A DNA stretch of 14,153 nucleotides, taken from Echinostoma caproni. Lineage: Eukaryota; Platyhelminthes; Trematoda; Plagiorchiida; Echinostomatidae. The DNA lies in contig UZAN01043283.1 of assembly GCA_900618425.1 (NCBI GenBank), positions 1-14,153 of the forward strand. The letters are read 5' to 3'. Numbering within the stretch: the first letter of the stretch is position 1; each line of letters starts with the position of its first letter. The position numbers and the translations under genes were made by a program. Of the stretch, positions 1-8,649 are shown one piece after another. Under the pieces are notes generated by a model, which was not told the DNA's origin, searched no databases, and was given only the letters and a program-made list of their open reading frames with translations.

Positions 1-570
1 TGCGGACGACGCCCTGGAGCAGTTTATAGAACAACTAAGCCCGTTTGGAACAATGACCCCGAGATACAAAAATGTTGATATCCCAGGGAATACGGAAAAC
101 GAGCTTTGAGGCGAAAGGATAGGACAGTACATTTCGATGCATTGAATTCAGTGTCGTTTTCAATCGATCATTGATAAGCAGCACCAAGTGTTCTCTGAAA
201 TTCCACTGAGGCCCCCGGTCTTGTCACTGTTTCCATGTTCTAGTATCGTTTGCAAACGTGAACTATCGTGGCTCCAGATTGTTTATGAAAACTAGAAAAC
301 GTTGAGGGCTAAACACGGATCCCTGTTGAACTGCTCGGGGTCAGCAAGTGACCCACAAACCCGAACTGCCATGATATGTTGTCGGCGAAACTCTTCTATT
401 CAACCCAGTACAAATCCTCGAATTCCATAATTGTGCAGTATTTTGTGGTTCACTCGGTCGAATGCTTTGAAGACATCATGGTGCACTAAGTACACTGCAT
501 CAGTGTGATCAACTGCTTTTGTCCACTCGTCTCTCATGACAGAAGCAGGTTAGTGGTGCATGATCGCCTA
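1..570 (-). pseudogene. Decayed reverse transcriptase fragment of a Jockey/CR1-like LINE
   Basis: Read on the minus strand, this stretch gives the ordered motifs of a non-LTR RT, scattered over shifted frames. EWTKAVDHTDAVYLV leads into motif A DVFKAFDRVNHK (positions 442-477), then GIRGFVLG, VRVCGSLADPEQF, motif B QGSVFSPQRFLVF (around 285-325), FTFANDTRTW in place of the usual FADDT box (245-256), and near the window start FLYLGVIVPNGLSCSINCSR, which matches the usual DLGV...CSKAA region. Several in-frame stops and frameshifts break it, so it cannot encode an enzyme. The second Asp pair reads Asn-Asp, a loss of one catalytic metal ligand. The upstream end fades near 560-570 and the 3' end of the element runs off the window. 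RVNHK and the missing YADD wording separate it from the two RTE-like relics further right. Clade is uncertain. Confidence 0.82.
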
Positions 571-2390
571 TGAGCGGACAACCGTTGAGAAAGATTTTAT
601 TCGATGAGAAAGAATGCATGCAAGTACAAATTTGAGAATAATATTTCATGGAACAACCAGTTTATCAAGCCTGTGTGCAGTGAAAGACAGACAGCATATC
701 AATAAATTTACAAATGTGGTCAACATGAATCGATTACTAATGACTTTTGAAGAATCACTCTAGGGATGATTGAAAAACAAAACATTTTCGAGGGAGCCGG
801 TTTCCAGGTGGAATGCAACACCAATTTTAAGACACACCAAAAAATGACCTTGTCGTCTTGGGGTGTGAGGAAATTGTGGAAATTATTGGAGGACTGGGAA
901 GGCATTCTATTATCTGTTCACTAGGTGGGCTTCAAGCCATGCGATGTGGAAATACTATTTTTGCATGCGAACGACGGATTGGGGGCCAAGTGGTTTCACG
1001 GAACATATTAAAACATTAACAGAACAATTTCCAGCTCCAAATACAGGGAATTCGCAAGAGCATCACTGTCTTGATTATATCCATGGCTTCATAAGCTCTT
1101 TCCTAGTTCGAGCAAGAGAGAGAGAGATGGTACATAAATTTAAATCCAGATAAATCCGACCACTGTATACCTCGATTGCAAGGAATCTTCAAAGTTATTT
1201 TTCTGCTCTCGGTCTCTTCTGTGATTCCGGATTCATTCATGAGCACCTGGTTGGTTGGGGTTGCGGCTACTGCTAACACCCTGTCTGCAAGGAGAGCGCG
1301 AAAGCTCATCATGACGGGTCGTCCACTCCTGCTAGAACGTCTCAGTCATTTGCAAGACGTATTTAATGTGAACAAGGTATGAAACGACAAAACAAGGGAT
1401 CAGCAACTGTACAGTCATGTGACGATAGAACCTTCAGAACCTGAACAGTATCGATAGCTTGCTCGGCCAGTAGTTGTACGATGCATTTGAAACGCTATTG
1501 TGTTCACCTACCACTGGATGAAAATGCCAGCCAAGGAGAGAGGCAATACCGTTTTCGAATAGCCCGTGAGAAGAAAGCATTCTATCTGTATCAATCAACA
1601 TTCGATTGGTTTAAACAGGACTCATGTGTCAAGAGCACGAACTGAACTGGGTCAATACAGGTGCATCCAATGAGATTCTTTCGTTTAGTCATCCTTATTT
1701 CTCTCAGCCACTGAATCGTTACTTCTGTGACTTCAGTCCTACGTCTGGGGATCTGGGAAATTTCGGTAGCCTAATCACTGCAGGATTTCGCTCACACTTG
1801 CTACACTCGATCCGCGTATATTCGGAGTATTACAGTTTTTCATAGGGAATTGTTGATTTTGATTAACAACAATTGATTTCAGCAAGATGAATCTTTTGAA
1901 TTTTTGTGTTCGGAAAAATCGGTGTCTGTTTTTCTTACTCTGCTCAGTGTTATCCGCAGGACGTAGATCACCGTGCCGTTGCATACAAGCAGAAATTTAT
2001 GTAAAATTGTTTAATAACACAGGAGAAGAGAAATGAACTAACCCACATTCCAGTTCCGTGAGCAGATTTTGTTCAAATTTTGGACGTCACATATGCACAC
2101 GGGTTTGGGTTATAAGAGGCTGCCGGGTAGATCGCCATGGGGTTGATCGAATGTGTTTAAAACTTGTTCTTTTTTTTGGGGGGGAGCATTAAAAGGGGAT
2201 TAATTAGATGAATTTCGATTGTTTTCACTGTGACCAGAATGTGATTCCCAACCCGCTTACATCGACGGTTGTGAACTAACAAGACTGGTTCAAACGCCTC
2301 GGCCACAGCAATTACGTGGTTTGATCCCATATGCCACTATTAGTTGGGAGACAAAACTGCCGAGATGGTGACACGCAAATTGAGTACAGT
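571..2390. other. Intergenic stretch with no recognisable gene
   Basis: No open frame here shows a known domain. The longest frames are about 60-75 codons and look like chance. A plus-strand frame at 1176-1379 ends in an AAG/GTATGA donor-like junction (1377), but its peptide matches nothing I know. A small inverted repeat (AATTGTTG at 1848-1855 with CAACAATT at 1867-1874) and a T8G7 tract (2170-2184) are the only structures seen. Confidence 0.6.
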
Positions 2391-2399
2391 TGAATAAAA

Positions 2400-2605
2400 A
2401 GAATTTCCCACAGCAAAGCTGTGGTGAATTAAGTTTCCCAGATAATTCTAGGCAAGCGCCTACGCGTTCCAGTTTCTGGATATCAGGCCATAAGTCAACA
2501 GTATCATTCAGTCAACAGCTAGTCAGATTAAACAGAAGTCGCGTGACTCGAAGAACGAGAATGGCGATCGGTCGATATCCATTTGATCAATGATATTTCT
2601 ATTTG
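2400..2605 (+). repeat. Interspersed repeat, copy A
   Basis: This segment is diverged but clearly related to the minus-strand segment at 6648-6860. Shared anchors in order are CTGTGGTGA, a GCCAAGCACCTAC-like string (here GGCAAGCGCCTAC), AACCATTCAGAAGTCGTGCG opposite CATTCAGTCAACAGCTAGTC, and GATTGGTGGATACC opposite GATCGGTCGATATCC. Both copies can be read as related peptides (CGELSF..RQAPT..SFW and CGESSF..SQAPT..SFW), which may mean an old coding origin or just shared descent. No terminal repeats or tRNA boxes were seen. The type of element is unknown. Confidence 0.62.
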
Positions 2606-3040
2606 CATATTATTTTATCCCAATAATTTCTTTCAATAGATCAACTGATACTCCAATGGCCTTTTTCCTGCGTCTCGTTGACCGGACATTCCAGCCTGTG
2701 ATTGCTGGTGTGACTGTGATTCGTGATCTGTAATACATACCTATTTCGATCCCTAGAAAAACTTAGCATTGTGTTCATCTCTACGCCACTATTGCGCTTT
2801 CAACTCAAAGGCAAATCACCTGTTTTTGCAATCTCTTTCTGTGTGCACTCACTTACCTGTTCCTGAGGGACGTTTATCCGAACCAGTCCGTGAGCACCAC
2901 GGCCAATCTGGCTGGTAATAATGGGGTGATTAAGATAAATGTCTTTNAATATACAAATGTACGGCCAATTTTCATGCACGGAGGGGGGGGGGCGCGGCCA
3001 TGTAAAGGCCGCCTGGGAAATTATAGAAATGTGGAAGACA
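2606..3040. other. Intergenic stretch with no recognisable gene
   Basis: Nothing coding is recognised. A G9 run near 2984-2992 and one N at 2947 lie here. The right part (about 2990-3040) may be the 3' flank of the adjacent minus-strand tRNA-like repeat. Confidence 0.5.
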
Positions 3041-3043
3041 GAC

Positions 3044-3111
3044 GTTGGTGGGGCGGTTCGAACTCGGGAGCCCGGGTCACATGTTGATGACCTAACCACT
3101 TGGCCACCACC
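3044..3111 (-). repeat. tRNA-derived short repeat (SINE head or tRNA pseudogene), minus strand
   Basis: On the minus strand the sequence carries an RNA polymerase III type A box (TGGCCAAGTGGTTAGG) and, about 30 bases later, a B box (GAGTTCGAACC). The flanks TGGTGG (complement of 3104-3109) and CCACCA (complement of 3046-3051) can pair as a remnant acceptor stem. The anticodon arm is not convincing, so it is not called as a working tRNA. A tRNA-derived SINE head is the most economical reading. It differs from the other two tRNA-like units in the window and may come from another tRNA. Confidence 0.65.
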
Positions 3112-3227
3112 GCCCATCAAGTGATCGATCGTTCAACATGCAGTGACGACTAAATTGTGAGCAACATTCGGGCATGAAACTGGAATGTTGATTAGTTCTT
3201 TTCCCATTGGTTCGTCATTTCCTCATT

Positions 3228-3253
3228 CCCCCCCCCCCCGCCCCCCTCTCTCT
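3228..3253. repeat. Poly-C / CT simple repeat
   Basis: A C12 run, one G, a C6 run and then (TC)n form a low-complexity pyrimidine tract. Such tracts are prone to slippage and sequencing error. Confidence 0.9.
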
Positions 3254-3310
3254 GTGGTCAAACAGTTTGTCATAAACTATGATTTATTATTCTATAGATA
3301 ATTAATTGCA

Positions 3311-3452
3311 AACGAACTTGTTCGTTAAAATGCGTGTTTCTCGTACAATGTACTATAATGATGATCTATTTGGACAATCAGAAATTTTTTGAACAAAGAT
3401 CACCGCAATTAATAGCCACTGGTTCCGTGAAAACGAGAACTCATTGTACGAG
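3311..3452. repeat. Nested small inverted repeats
   Basis: A perfect short palindrome AACGAAC-TT-GTTCGTT lies at 3311-3326. About 15 bases on, CTCGTACAATG (3340-3350) recurs as its exact complement CATTGTACGAG at 3442-3452, giving an 11-bp stem around about 91 bases. No gene is recognised between 3120 and 3700. It could be the end of a non-autonomous DNA element or chance. Confidence 0.5.
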
Positions 3453-3702
3453 TGCAATCCTGAGGTGTTTATTTAGATGGCTAACCATAGGTGAAACCTA
3501 ATCTGGACCGGACTTAGATGATCTAATGTTTATCGTATATCGAACAACTAACCTTGTATTCGAAGCTCATTCGAAGGATTTCGGTGTATTGTAAAAAAAA
3601 ACCTTTCGCGTTAGTCAGCTTACACGCTACCTGGTGGATACCATATGCCCCCGTCAGTTGGATGGGTGATTCGAATGTGAACAGATCAGTGTGCTAATGG
3701 TG

Positions 3703-3790
3703 TGGCCTCGCCTCGGAGTCGGTAGAGTTTTTGCGCTGTACAAAAAACGTAGGCCGCTTCCAGGTGTGAGTTCGAATCTGACTGAGGCTA
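3703..3790 (+). repeat. tRNA-derived short repeat (SINE head), plus strand
   Basis: An 88-base unit keeps a tRNA-like outline. The 5' TGGCCTCG pairs over eight bases with the 3' TGAGGCTA (two G-T wobbles), as an acceptor stem would. An A box-like string CTCGGAGTCGGTAGAG follows the 5' arm. The T arm GTGAG-TTCGAAT-CTGAC (4 of 5 pairs) carries a good B box. The middle is longer than a normal tRNA and the anticodon arm is unclear. The unit aligns well with the one at 11163-11240 (CCTCG, GGTAGAG, TACAAA, GGC(C/G)GC, CGAAT in the same order), so these two are one family. An AT-rich tail follows. Confidence 0.75.
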
Positions 3791-4514
3791 GTAAAATTTT
3801 TATAATTTCAATATAAGACATTAATCGGTCAAACAATAATTAGATTGGTGTTTGTCATCACCAAACAATGGGGGAATATTGGAGTGAGCTAGCAGCAGAG
3901 AGTTCAATCCGTTTTTGTTGTTGTTGTTTTTTTTAAATTTTAGGGTCAGTGGATAAAAAGGCTGTTGTGACATATGTTTACTGAACGCACAATTTGATTT
4001 CCTCCTCCGGCCATGATCATATTCTGTTCGCTACGAATACCGGTTTTTGTTGACCGAACGGGGAGAAAATATACATATTCACACAACCTAGAATAGTCTT
4101 CAAACGTGAACTGGTTATGTTTTTCAAGTCTGTGATGAGACCAACATTCCCTGATGCGATATATGTTNTATATGTTAGTTGGGCGAATAACCTCACAACC
4201 TGCAACCACCCACCCTGCGCCTCTGGTTCATTCATTTGCCCGGTATAGAGTTTTGATCGCCTCAGAGACAATTTTGGCGTTCCGTCCGCGCCAGCATATG
4301 TGTCAATTGCCGGAGCACACCTGAAACGGACAGTTTCAAGTGGCCGGCAAACAGACATCTTAACAATCATCCAACTCAACCACATGCTCATCTATTACTT
4401 GTTTTCATTTCGCACAATAATCTGTTCTGACACCTCTTCACCTCACACTGTCCCCTCGAGCAGATTAGCCTATTGATGGAGGATTTTGGGGGACGGTGGA
4501 TGAGGGAAAGCGGT
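3791..4514. other. Upstream flank of the bHLH gene; one unexplained minus-strand open frame
   Basis: No known domain is visible. A minus-strand frame of 124 codons (4391 to 4017) stays open through one N and is the longest in this flank. Its peptide includes GNVGLITDLKNIT and SPFGQQKPVFVANRI. I do not recognise it, and it has no clear partner exons or promoter. It may be chance or a relic of a repeat. A GTT/T tract lies near 3915-3935. Confidence 0.4.
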
Positions 4515-4568
4515 TGGGGGGCGGGGCGGCGCGGTGGCGGCGGTGGTGGTGGCGGCGGTGGTGGTGGC
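4515..4568. repeat. G-rich GGC/GGT tract in the proximal promoter
   Basis: The plus strand carries runs of three to six G mixed with GGC and GGT triplets, just over 200 bases before the TATA box of the bHLH gene. Such spacing of G runs could form a G-quadruplex. The complementary strand gives an open frame with a long polyproline run, which is best seen as a by-product of the simple repeat. A regulatory role is inference. Confidence 0.75.
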
Positions 4569-4789
4569 GACGCGTGCATTGTCGACGGATTCGAATGACA
4601 ATGTGCAAACAGATGAATAGGTGACACCTTTTCAATTCAAATAATCAACCCCTCCCTCCGTTCTCGTTAGCTTTATCAGAGGAATTGTCTGCTCTATAGA
4701 GTGACGGGATGAGGTGGGGAAAATGTTTACAACTTTCGAGACATGTGAATACACAAATATTCACCAGTCAGATAACATTGAGCTCTTCG

Positions 4790-4797
4790 TATAAAAG
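4790..4797 (+). promoter_or_regulatory. TATA box of the bHLH gene
   Basis: TATAAAAG lies 55 bases before the start codon at 4852. With usual spacing, transcription would start near 4818-4825 and leave a 5' leader of about 30 bases. The position directly before a recognised first exon supports the call. No transcript data are available here. Confidence 0.6.
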
Positions 4798-4851
4798 CAA
4801 AACAATTTCCCTATTCGACAATAGCCCCGAGAACTGTTGTGATTCGGCTCG

Positions 4852-5283
4852 ATGAACTGGCACGCGGAGGATGTGTTTTCCGATACACCTGATACCTGTA
4901 CTGGTAATTATGAGATGTCTCAACCGGTGTTGATCTCCCAGTTGGAAACCGAAACACAGTCATGGTCCACTGAATTGAACATGCATTGTCCGCCAGATCC
5001 GGCACTCAGATCGGACGAACCGTGTCCCCGATATGGACCGGTTGAGTCACCATCCATGTGGTCCAATCAAAGTTCACGATCGTATTACGAACCACCAACG
5101 AGTTCGGAATGCGTGGAATTCAAATGGCCCAACAATTGTGACATTGATCCGATGGATGGATTACTCTGCGAGGACGGGCTGTCTCCGGATAATCTGGATT
5201 TTCTCATCGACGAACCGGCCTTGCGTTCGGGTGCGAAAGTACGCGAAAGAAAACGTATGCTGAGCATCAATTCGGCATTTGAG
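4852..5283 (+). CDS. bHLH transcription factor, Fer2/PTF1A/FERD3L group, exon 1 (residues 1-144)
   Basis: This exon encodes the N-terminus and the DNA-contacting half of a class II basic helix-loop-helix factor, which would act in the nucleus, usually as a dimer with an E/Daughterless protein on E-box DNA. Residues 1-120 are acidic and rich in Ser, Pro and Asp/Glu, with no known fold. Residues 125-144 (RSGAKVRERKRMLSINSAFE) are the basic region and the start of helix 1. Glu132, Arg133 and Arg135, expected to contact the E-box, are kept. The normal basic-region Asn (A-N-x-R-E-R) is Lys129. An in-frame stop at 4840-4842 just upstream supports Met at 4852 as the start. The exon ends GAG/GTAGGT, a good donor, in phase 0. 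The RERKRMLSINSAFE wording fits the Fer2 branch best from memory, so the exact orthology is left open. Confidence 0.88.
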
Positions 5284-5289
5284 GTAGGT

Positions 5290-6640
5290 TGTTGTATTGA
5301 ATTTGTTGGGTAGAACCCTTCGTTATAATCACGGTGGTCACAGCAAGCGAGTTTATTATTGCATACTTACATATACATACCCTCTTGGAATTAAATCTCT
5401 GCCATTCGGACTTTAATTAATCCGTTGTAATTTCAAGTGAATCCACCAACCGTAGTCTCCTTGTACCCCATCACCGGATTGGTTGCTTCGGACTTTACAT
5501 CTCTCCCGAGTAACAGGGTCTACCACTAGGTCAAGCAATTTTGGGTTGAATCTATTGCTCCACAAACAAGCAAAAGTAATCCATGAGGACGTTATCGAAC
5601 TTGAGTGAAGGTTTAGGTATGACGGGGGTCTAGCTATGAATTCTCTGAAGTCGCTAAATCAATAACTACTGAAAAAATGAAATTCGAATAAGAATGGGTA
5701 GACTTCGGTCCGTCAGATGACATAGCTAGACGCCAGAAAACGAATCGATAAACCGATTGCCGTGCCCAAGTGTGAATGTGGCCATTGGTGATTGAATGGG
5801 TGGGTTCAGCTGGAGTCATTAGTGGCAATCAAATTCACCTGTCGTTTTAAGCTGTCCATATGTAACACTTTGAAATTGTTGTATTCTGTTCTGTTTTAAT
5901 TATGACTTGTGTAAGCTTAGTGCCTAAATTTCAAATAAAAAGTACAAAATAGAGAAAAAAGTTAAATCTCGAAACTTTTAGGAAAATCTGAGAGAATGTT
6001 CTCTTTGGCATCCCAACTGCTTGCCAAAGAGGGTGCCGTAGAGTTACGATATATGTTTATACGAGAGGTAATGCAACACGATTGGAGTCTAGTTAACGCA
6101 TGAGAACGATAGGAAATTAAACCTGTGCGCAGCGGGTGTGGATTAGATACGAATATGATGTGCAAGCTTTTCACATGTATTCAAATGACGTTCACACAGA
6201 CTGGTTATCAACTCCTCCGCCAGCGGGATGAAAGAGACATAGCTAATAAGGGTCGGTCAAGGCAGTTCGAAAAAGTATAAAATCTTTCTTTTGGAGATTA
6301 GAAAGATGAATTGGTGAACGGGTGAACGGTAAAACGGGGAAAACACACTGGTATACGAATTTCGTGATAATCGATTGTTGAATGTGAGACTGAGGAAGGG
6401 TTACAGACAATATGTTGAATGTGAGAGGTCCAGTGAAGATTCGCATCGATAAAAAACCAATATTTCATACAGCTTACCTAGGATACTGGTTCGGACCTAA
6501 TCGATACCGGATAAGAACAGTGTGGCAACGGGCGAGGCAAAATATGTAGGGGAATTAAAAGGGAGATTAGATTAGGCGGAAATTGGTTGGACGTCATCCA
6601 AATTAATAGAAAATTGAAAACAATCAAGTGGAATAAATAA
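5290..6640. other. Intron section with no recognisable feature
   Basis: Both strands were read and no known domain or repeat was identified. AT-rich stretches with AATAAA-like strings occur near 5930-5960. Short open frames of 60-70 codons on the minus strand look like chance. Confidence 0.55.
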
Positions 6641-6647
6641 TATGTAT

Positions 6648-6860
6648 AAAGGAATTTTATTAGTTATATAGGTATCCACCAATCACCTTTTGTATTCTTG
6701 ACGTTATACAGCTTCTGTGTGGACCGCACGACTTCTGAATGGTTGGCAAAATCGGCCTGTGGTTCGTTGTCCAAAAACTCGTAGGTGCTTGGCTGGCGTC
6801 ACATAGGAAGCTTGACTCACCACAGTTTTCTTGAAACAGTAACNCGTAGGCTATGATCAC
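6648..6860 (-). repeat. Interspersed repeat, copy B
   Basis: This is the minus-strand partner of the segment at 2400-2605. It lies directly beyond the decayed LINE RT that ends near 6955, in the same orientation. Shared order: CTGTGGTGA, AAGCACCTAC, CATTCAGAAGTCG, GATTGGTGGATACC, then an AT-rich end (TAATAAAATTC). It contains one N (6844). Whether it belongs to the LINE's 3' end or is an independent element is open; copy A has no LINE beside it, which favours independence. Confidence 0.62.
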
Positions 6861-7250
6861 GACACTTGTGCAAAACACCCCAACCAAAGTATTCTATCAA
6901 GATCGAACACTTATTTCAGTAGCCGACCGCGATTACCTAAAAATCTACGTCTAACCTCAGCATTTCTCGTCCAGTTACCCCAGTTAAAGTGAGTATGAGG
7001 TCTGGACCAACCCAGTCTGGAAGGTGCAAAACACATACCGAACATAGATGCATTGGCACTCAAACTATCCAGAAAAGCTCTTCACTTACCTGGATGTTCA
7101 CTTAGTAGCACAATGCTGTTTGCATACTCAAGATAAGACGATCGGCCACCTGGGAGAAAATCGATGCCGCTTTCGATGCACGAGGATCGAACGGTTTCCA
7201 TGATCAAATATATATCAAAGTCAAATAGGAAAGGAGAGAGTGCACAATCC

Positions 7251-7446
7251 TGTCAAAAGCCAGTTCTTCAGAAAGTTCTCTCGATATATTTTTTAAGTGC
7301 ACCGGACACGAAACACATCTGTGAAGGGAATCACAGACGTTCAGATACAATCTTGAACCAATCAGATTGTCTCTCTCCGATTTGCAAAACCAAAGTCTTG
7401 TACGGACCAATCATAAAAACACAATTGATGCAGTAAAACAAGCGAT
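7251..7446. mobile_element. 196-bp insert in the LINE relic flanked by a 6-bp direct repeat
   Basis: The RT should pass straight from ...FATTSGVRQG to CALSPFLF, but here 196 bases intervene. The insert is flanked by CAATCC at 7245-7250 and again at 7447-7452, as a target-site duplication would be. Removing the insert and one flank brings the SGVRQG-like and CALSPFLF-like segments together apart from about four missing bases. The insert has no tRNA boxes, poly-A tail or clear terminal inverted repeats, so its class is unknown. Confidence 0.5.
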
Positions 7447-7681
7447 CAATCCACACAACACTTGCCAACAAACTGTAGCGAACTTGGGCGAAAATGTGCC
7501 TTTAAGCTCGAACTCGACGCCGCTGTTAGTATAAATAGATCGCAAAATTGGAACAAACTTCTCAGAAAATCCCTTTGGAACGAGGTAGTACCAGAGTTTA
7601 GAACAGTCGTAAGCCGCTTTCAGATCGAGAAAGACAGAATTGTCAGGTCTACGAAAGAAGTGTCTGAATTCTAAAATTTAT

Positions 7682-7895
7682 TCTATACTACCTCTGTGAG
7701 ATGCTTGGCTCGTGTGTGCGGCAGGATATCCCCCCGTGAACGGATACACCAGACAACAGCAAGGGAGCCAAGTCTAGGCTTGGGCTAGAACCGTCGACGA
7801 CAGACAGGATGTTCTCCGTGGAGAGGGAGTTGATTGACAATCTGAAAGAGAGGAAAATGCAGACACTATGAACCAAAAGGTCCAGTGAGGCATTA
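7682..7895. mobile_element. Second insert of about 213 bp in the LINE relic
   Basis: Relatives read ...HIFTLRQILEFRH without a break. Here a weakly matching IPFELC segment (up to about 7900) is separated from ILEFRH (from about 7680 down) by some 213 bases. On the minus strand the insert holds a pyrimidine tract ending in CAG (CATTTTCCTCTCTTTCAG) and the peptide-like string GGYPAALTSQASHRGS. I see no clear target-site duplication. Edges are approximate. Confidence 0.4.
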
Positions 7896-8649
7896 ACACA
7901 ACTCAAACGGAATGGTGAGTTGCCAAGATGGTTTCACCTCGACCAGGTCACGCGTGCTCCGTTCAGGTACGGCAGACAATGGACGAAGTATGATTTTTAG
8001 GCAGTATTGTCTAAACTATTTCCTCTGTGATTTTCACAGGGGGACCTGTCACCTTTCTTGTAAATCGATAAGATGACCAATTGACACCATTTAGTTGGAA
8101 CCTGTTCTGTCTCCCACAATGTTCTCAGGATTTTCTTTCATTTCAAGACCAAGGCTACTATCGTCCCTCCTTAAAAGCCAATGAGAATATTCCATCCGGG
8201 TCGGAAGCCTTAAACCCTTTGGAGATTACTTATTTATCGGGAAACCTCCATTTCTGATGGTGTACTGATATCAACTGGGAATATTTGTTCAGTCGAGGTG
8301 GATGTGGAGGGGTGGGGAGAGAGTGATAGTTCAGATATCGATGGAAGGGGAGGGGGGTCAGCTGAACTAAGCCTCAAAATGTTCAGCCCATCGATCAAGA
8401 TGGCGTTGCTAATGGTGAATCAGTATGCCACTGGATTCCTCAATTGCCCCACTTACGCCTGTTTTTCCGGGGCCCGTATTCCTAATTATACGGAAAAGAT
8501 TGCGACTATTACCAATAGTAGCAGCCTTCTCCATCTGTCTACACTTTTTCATCCACCACGTGTCGCTTTTATTACTAAATGAGAAATTATACATGGTGAC
8601 ACAGTGATTTACGGTCATTATTTAGATCATCTCCTCCGACATGATCTCT

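Larger units (their letters stand above)
6955..8620 (-). pseudogene. Old RTE-type LINE relic inside the bHLH intron
   Basis: Minus-strand pieces give a non-LTR retroelement in the right order. The endonuclease-RT linker is RNLFRIIRNTGPGKTGVSG then LDRWAEHFEA (8370-8399). The RT follows: TLWETEQVPTKW, SIYKKGDRSPCENHRGNSL (8012-8071), ILEFRHFFRRP, motif A FLDLKAAYD (7606-7632), PKGFSEKFVPILRSIYTN, ALSPFLFDF, LPGGRSSYLEYANSIVLLSE (box at 7115-7126), then FLDSL, MFGMCFAPS and DWVGPDLILTLTG near 6975. The endonuclease domain and the region after RT are missing. YADD has become YANS, and many stops and frameshifts are present, so it is inactive. Two extra segments interrupt the RT (7251-7446 and about 7682-7895). 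It is antisense to the host gene and more decayed than the copy at 11340-14153, to which it is related. Confidence 0.85.

Noticed and set aside
1103..1382. Overlapping 68-69 codon frames on both strands
   Set aside because: No recognisable motif; a donor-like site at 1377 alone is not enough to call an exon.
4388..4627. Minus-strand open frame with a polyproline run
   Set aside because: The run is the translation of the GGC/GGT simple repeat; nothing else in it resembles a protein.
5033..5270. Other open frames overlapping exon 1 on both strands
   Set aside because: They are alternate-frame shadows of the bHLH first exon, which has the recognised motif and start.
5962..6174. Possible third copy of the interspersed repeat (CCITSRIN string, minus strand)
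   Set aside because: Similarity is limited to a few residues and does not extend to the flanking anchors.
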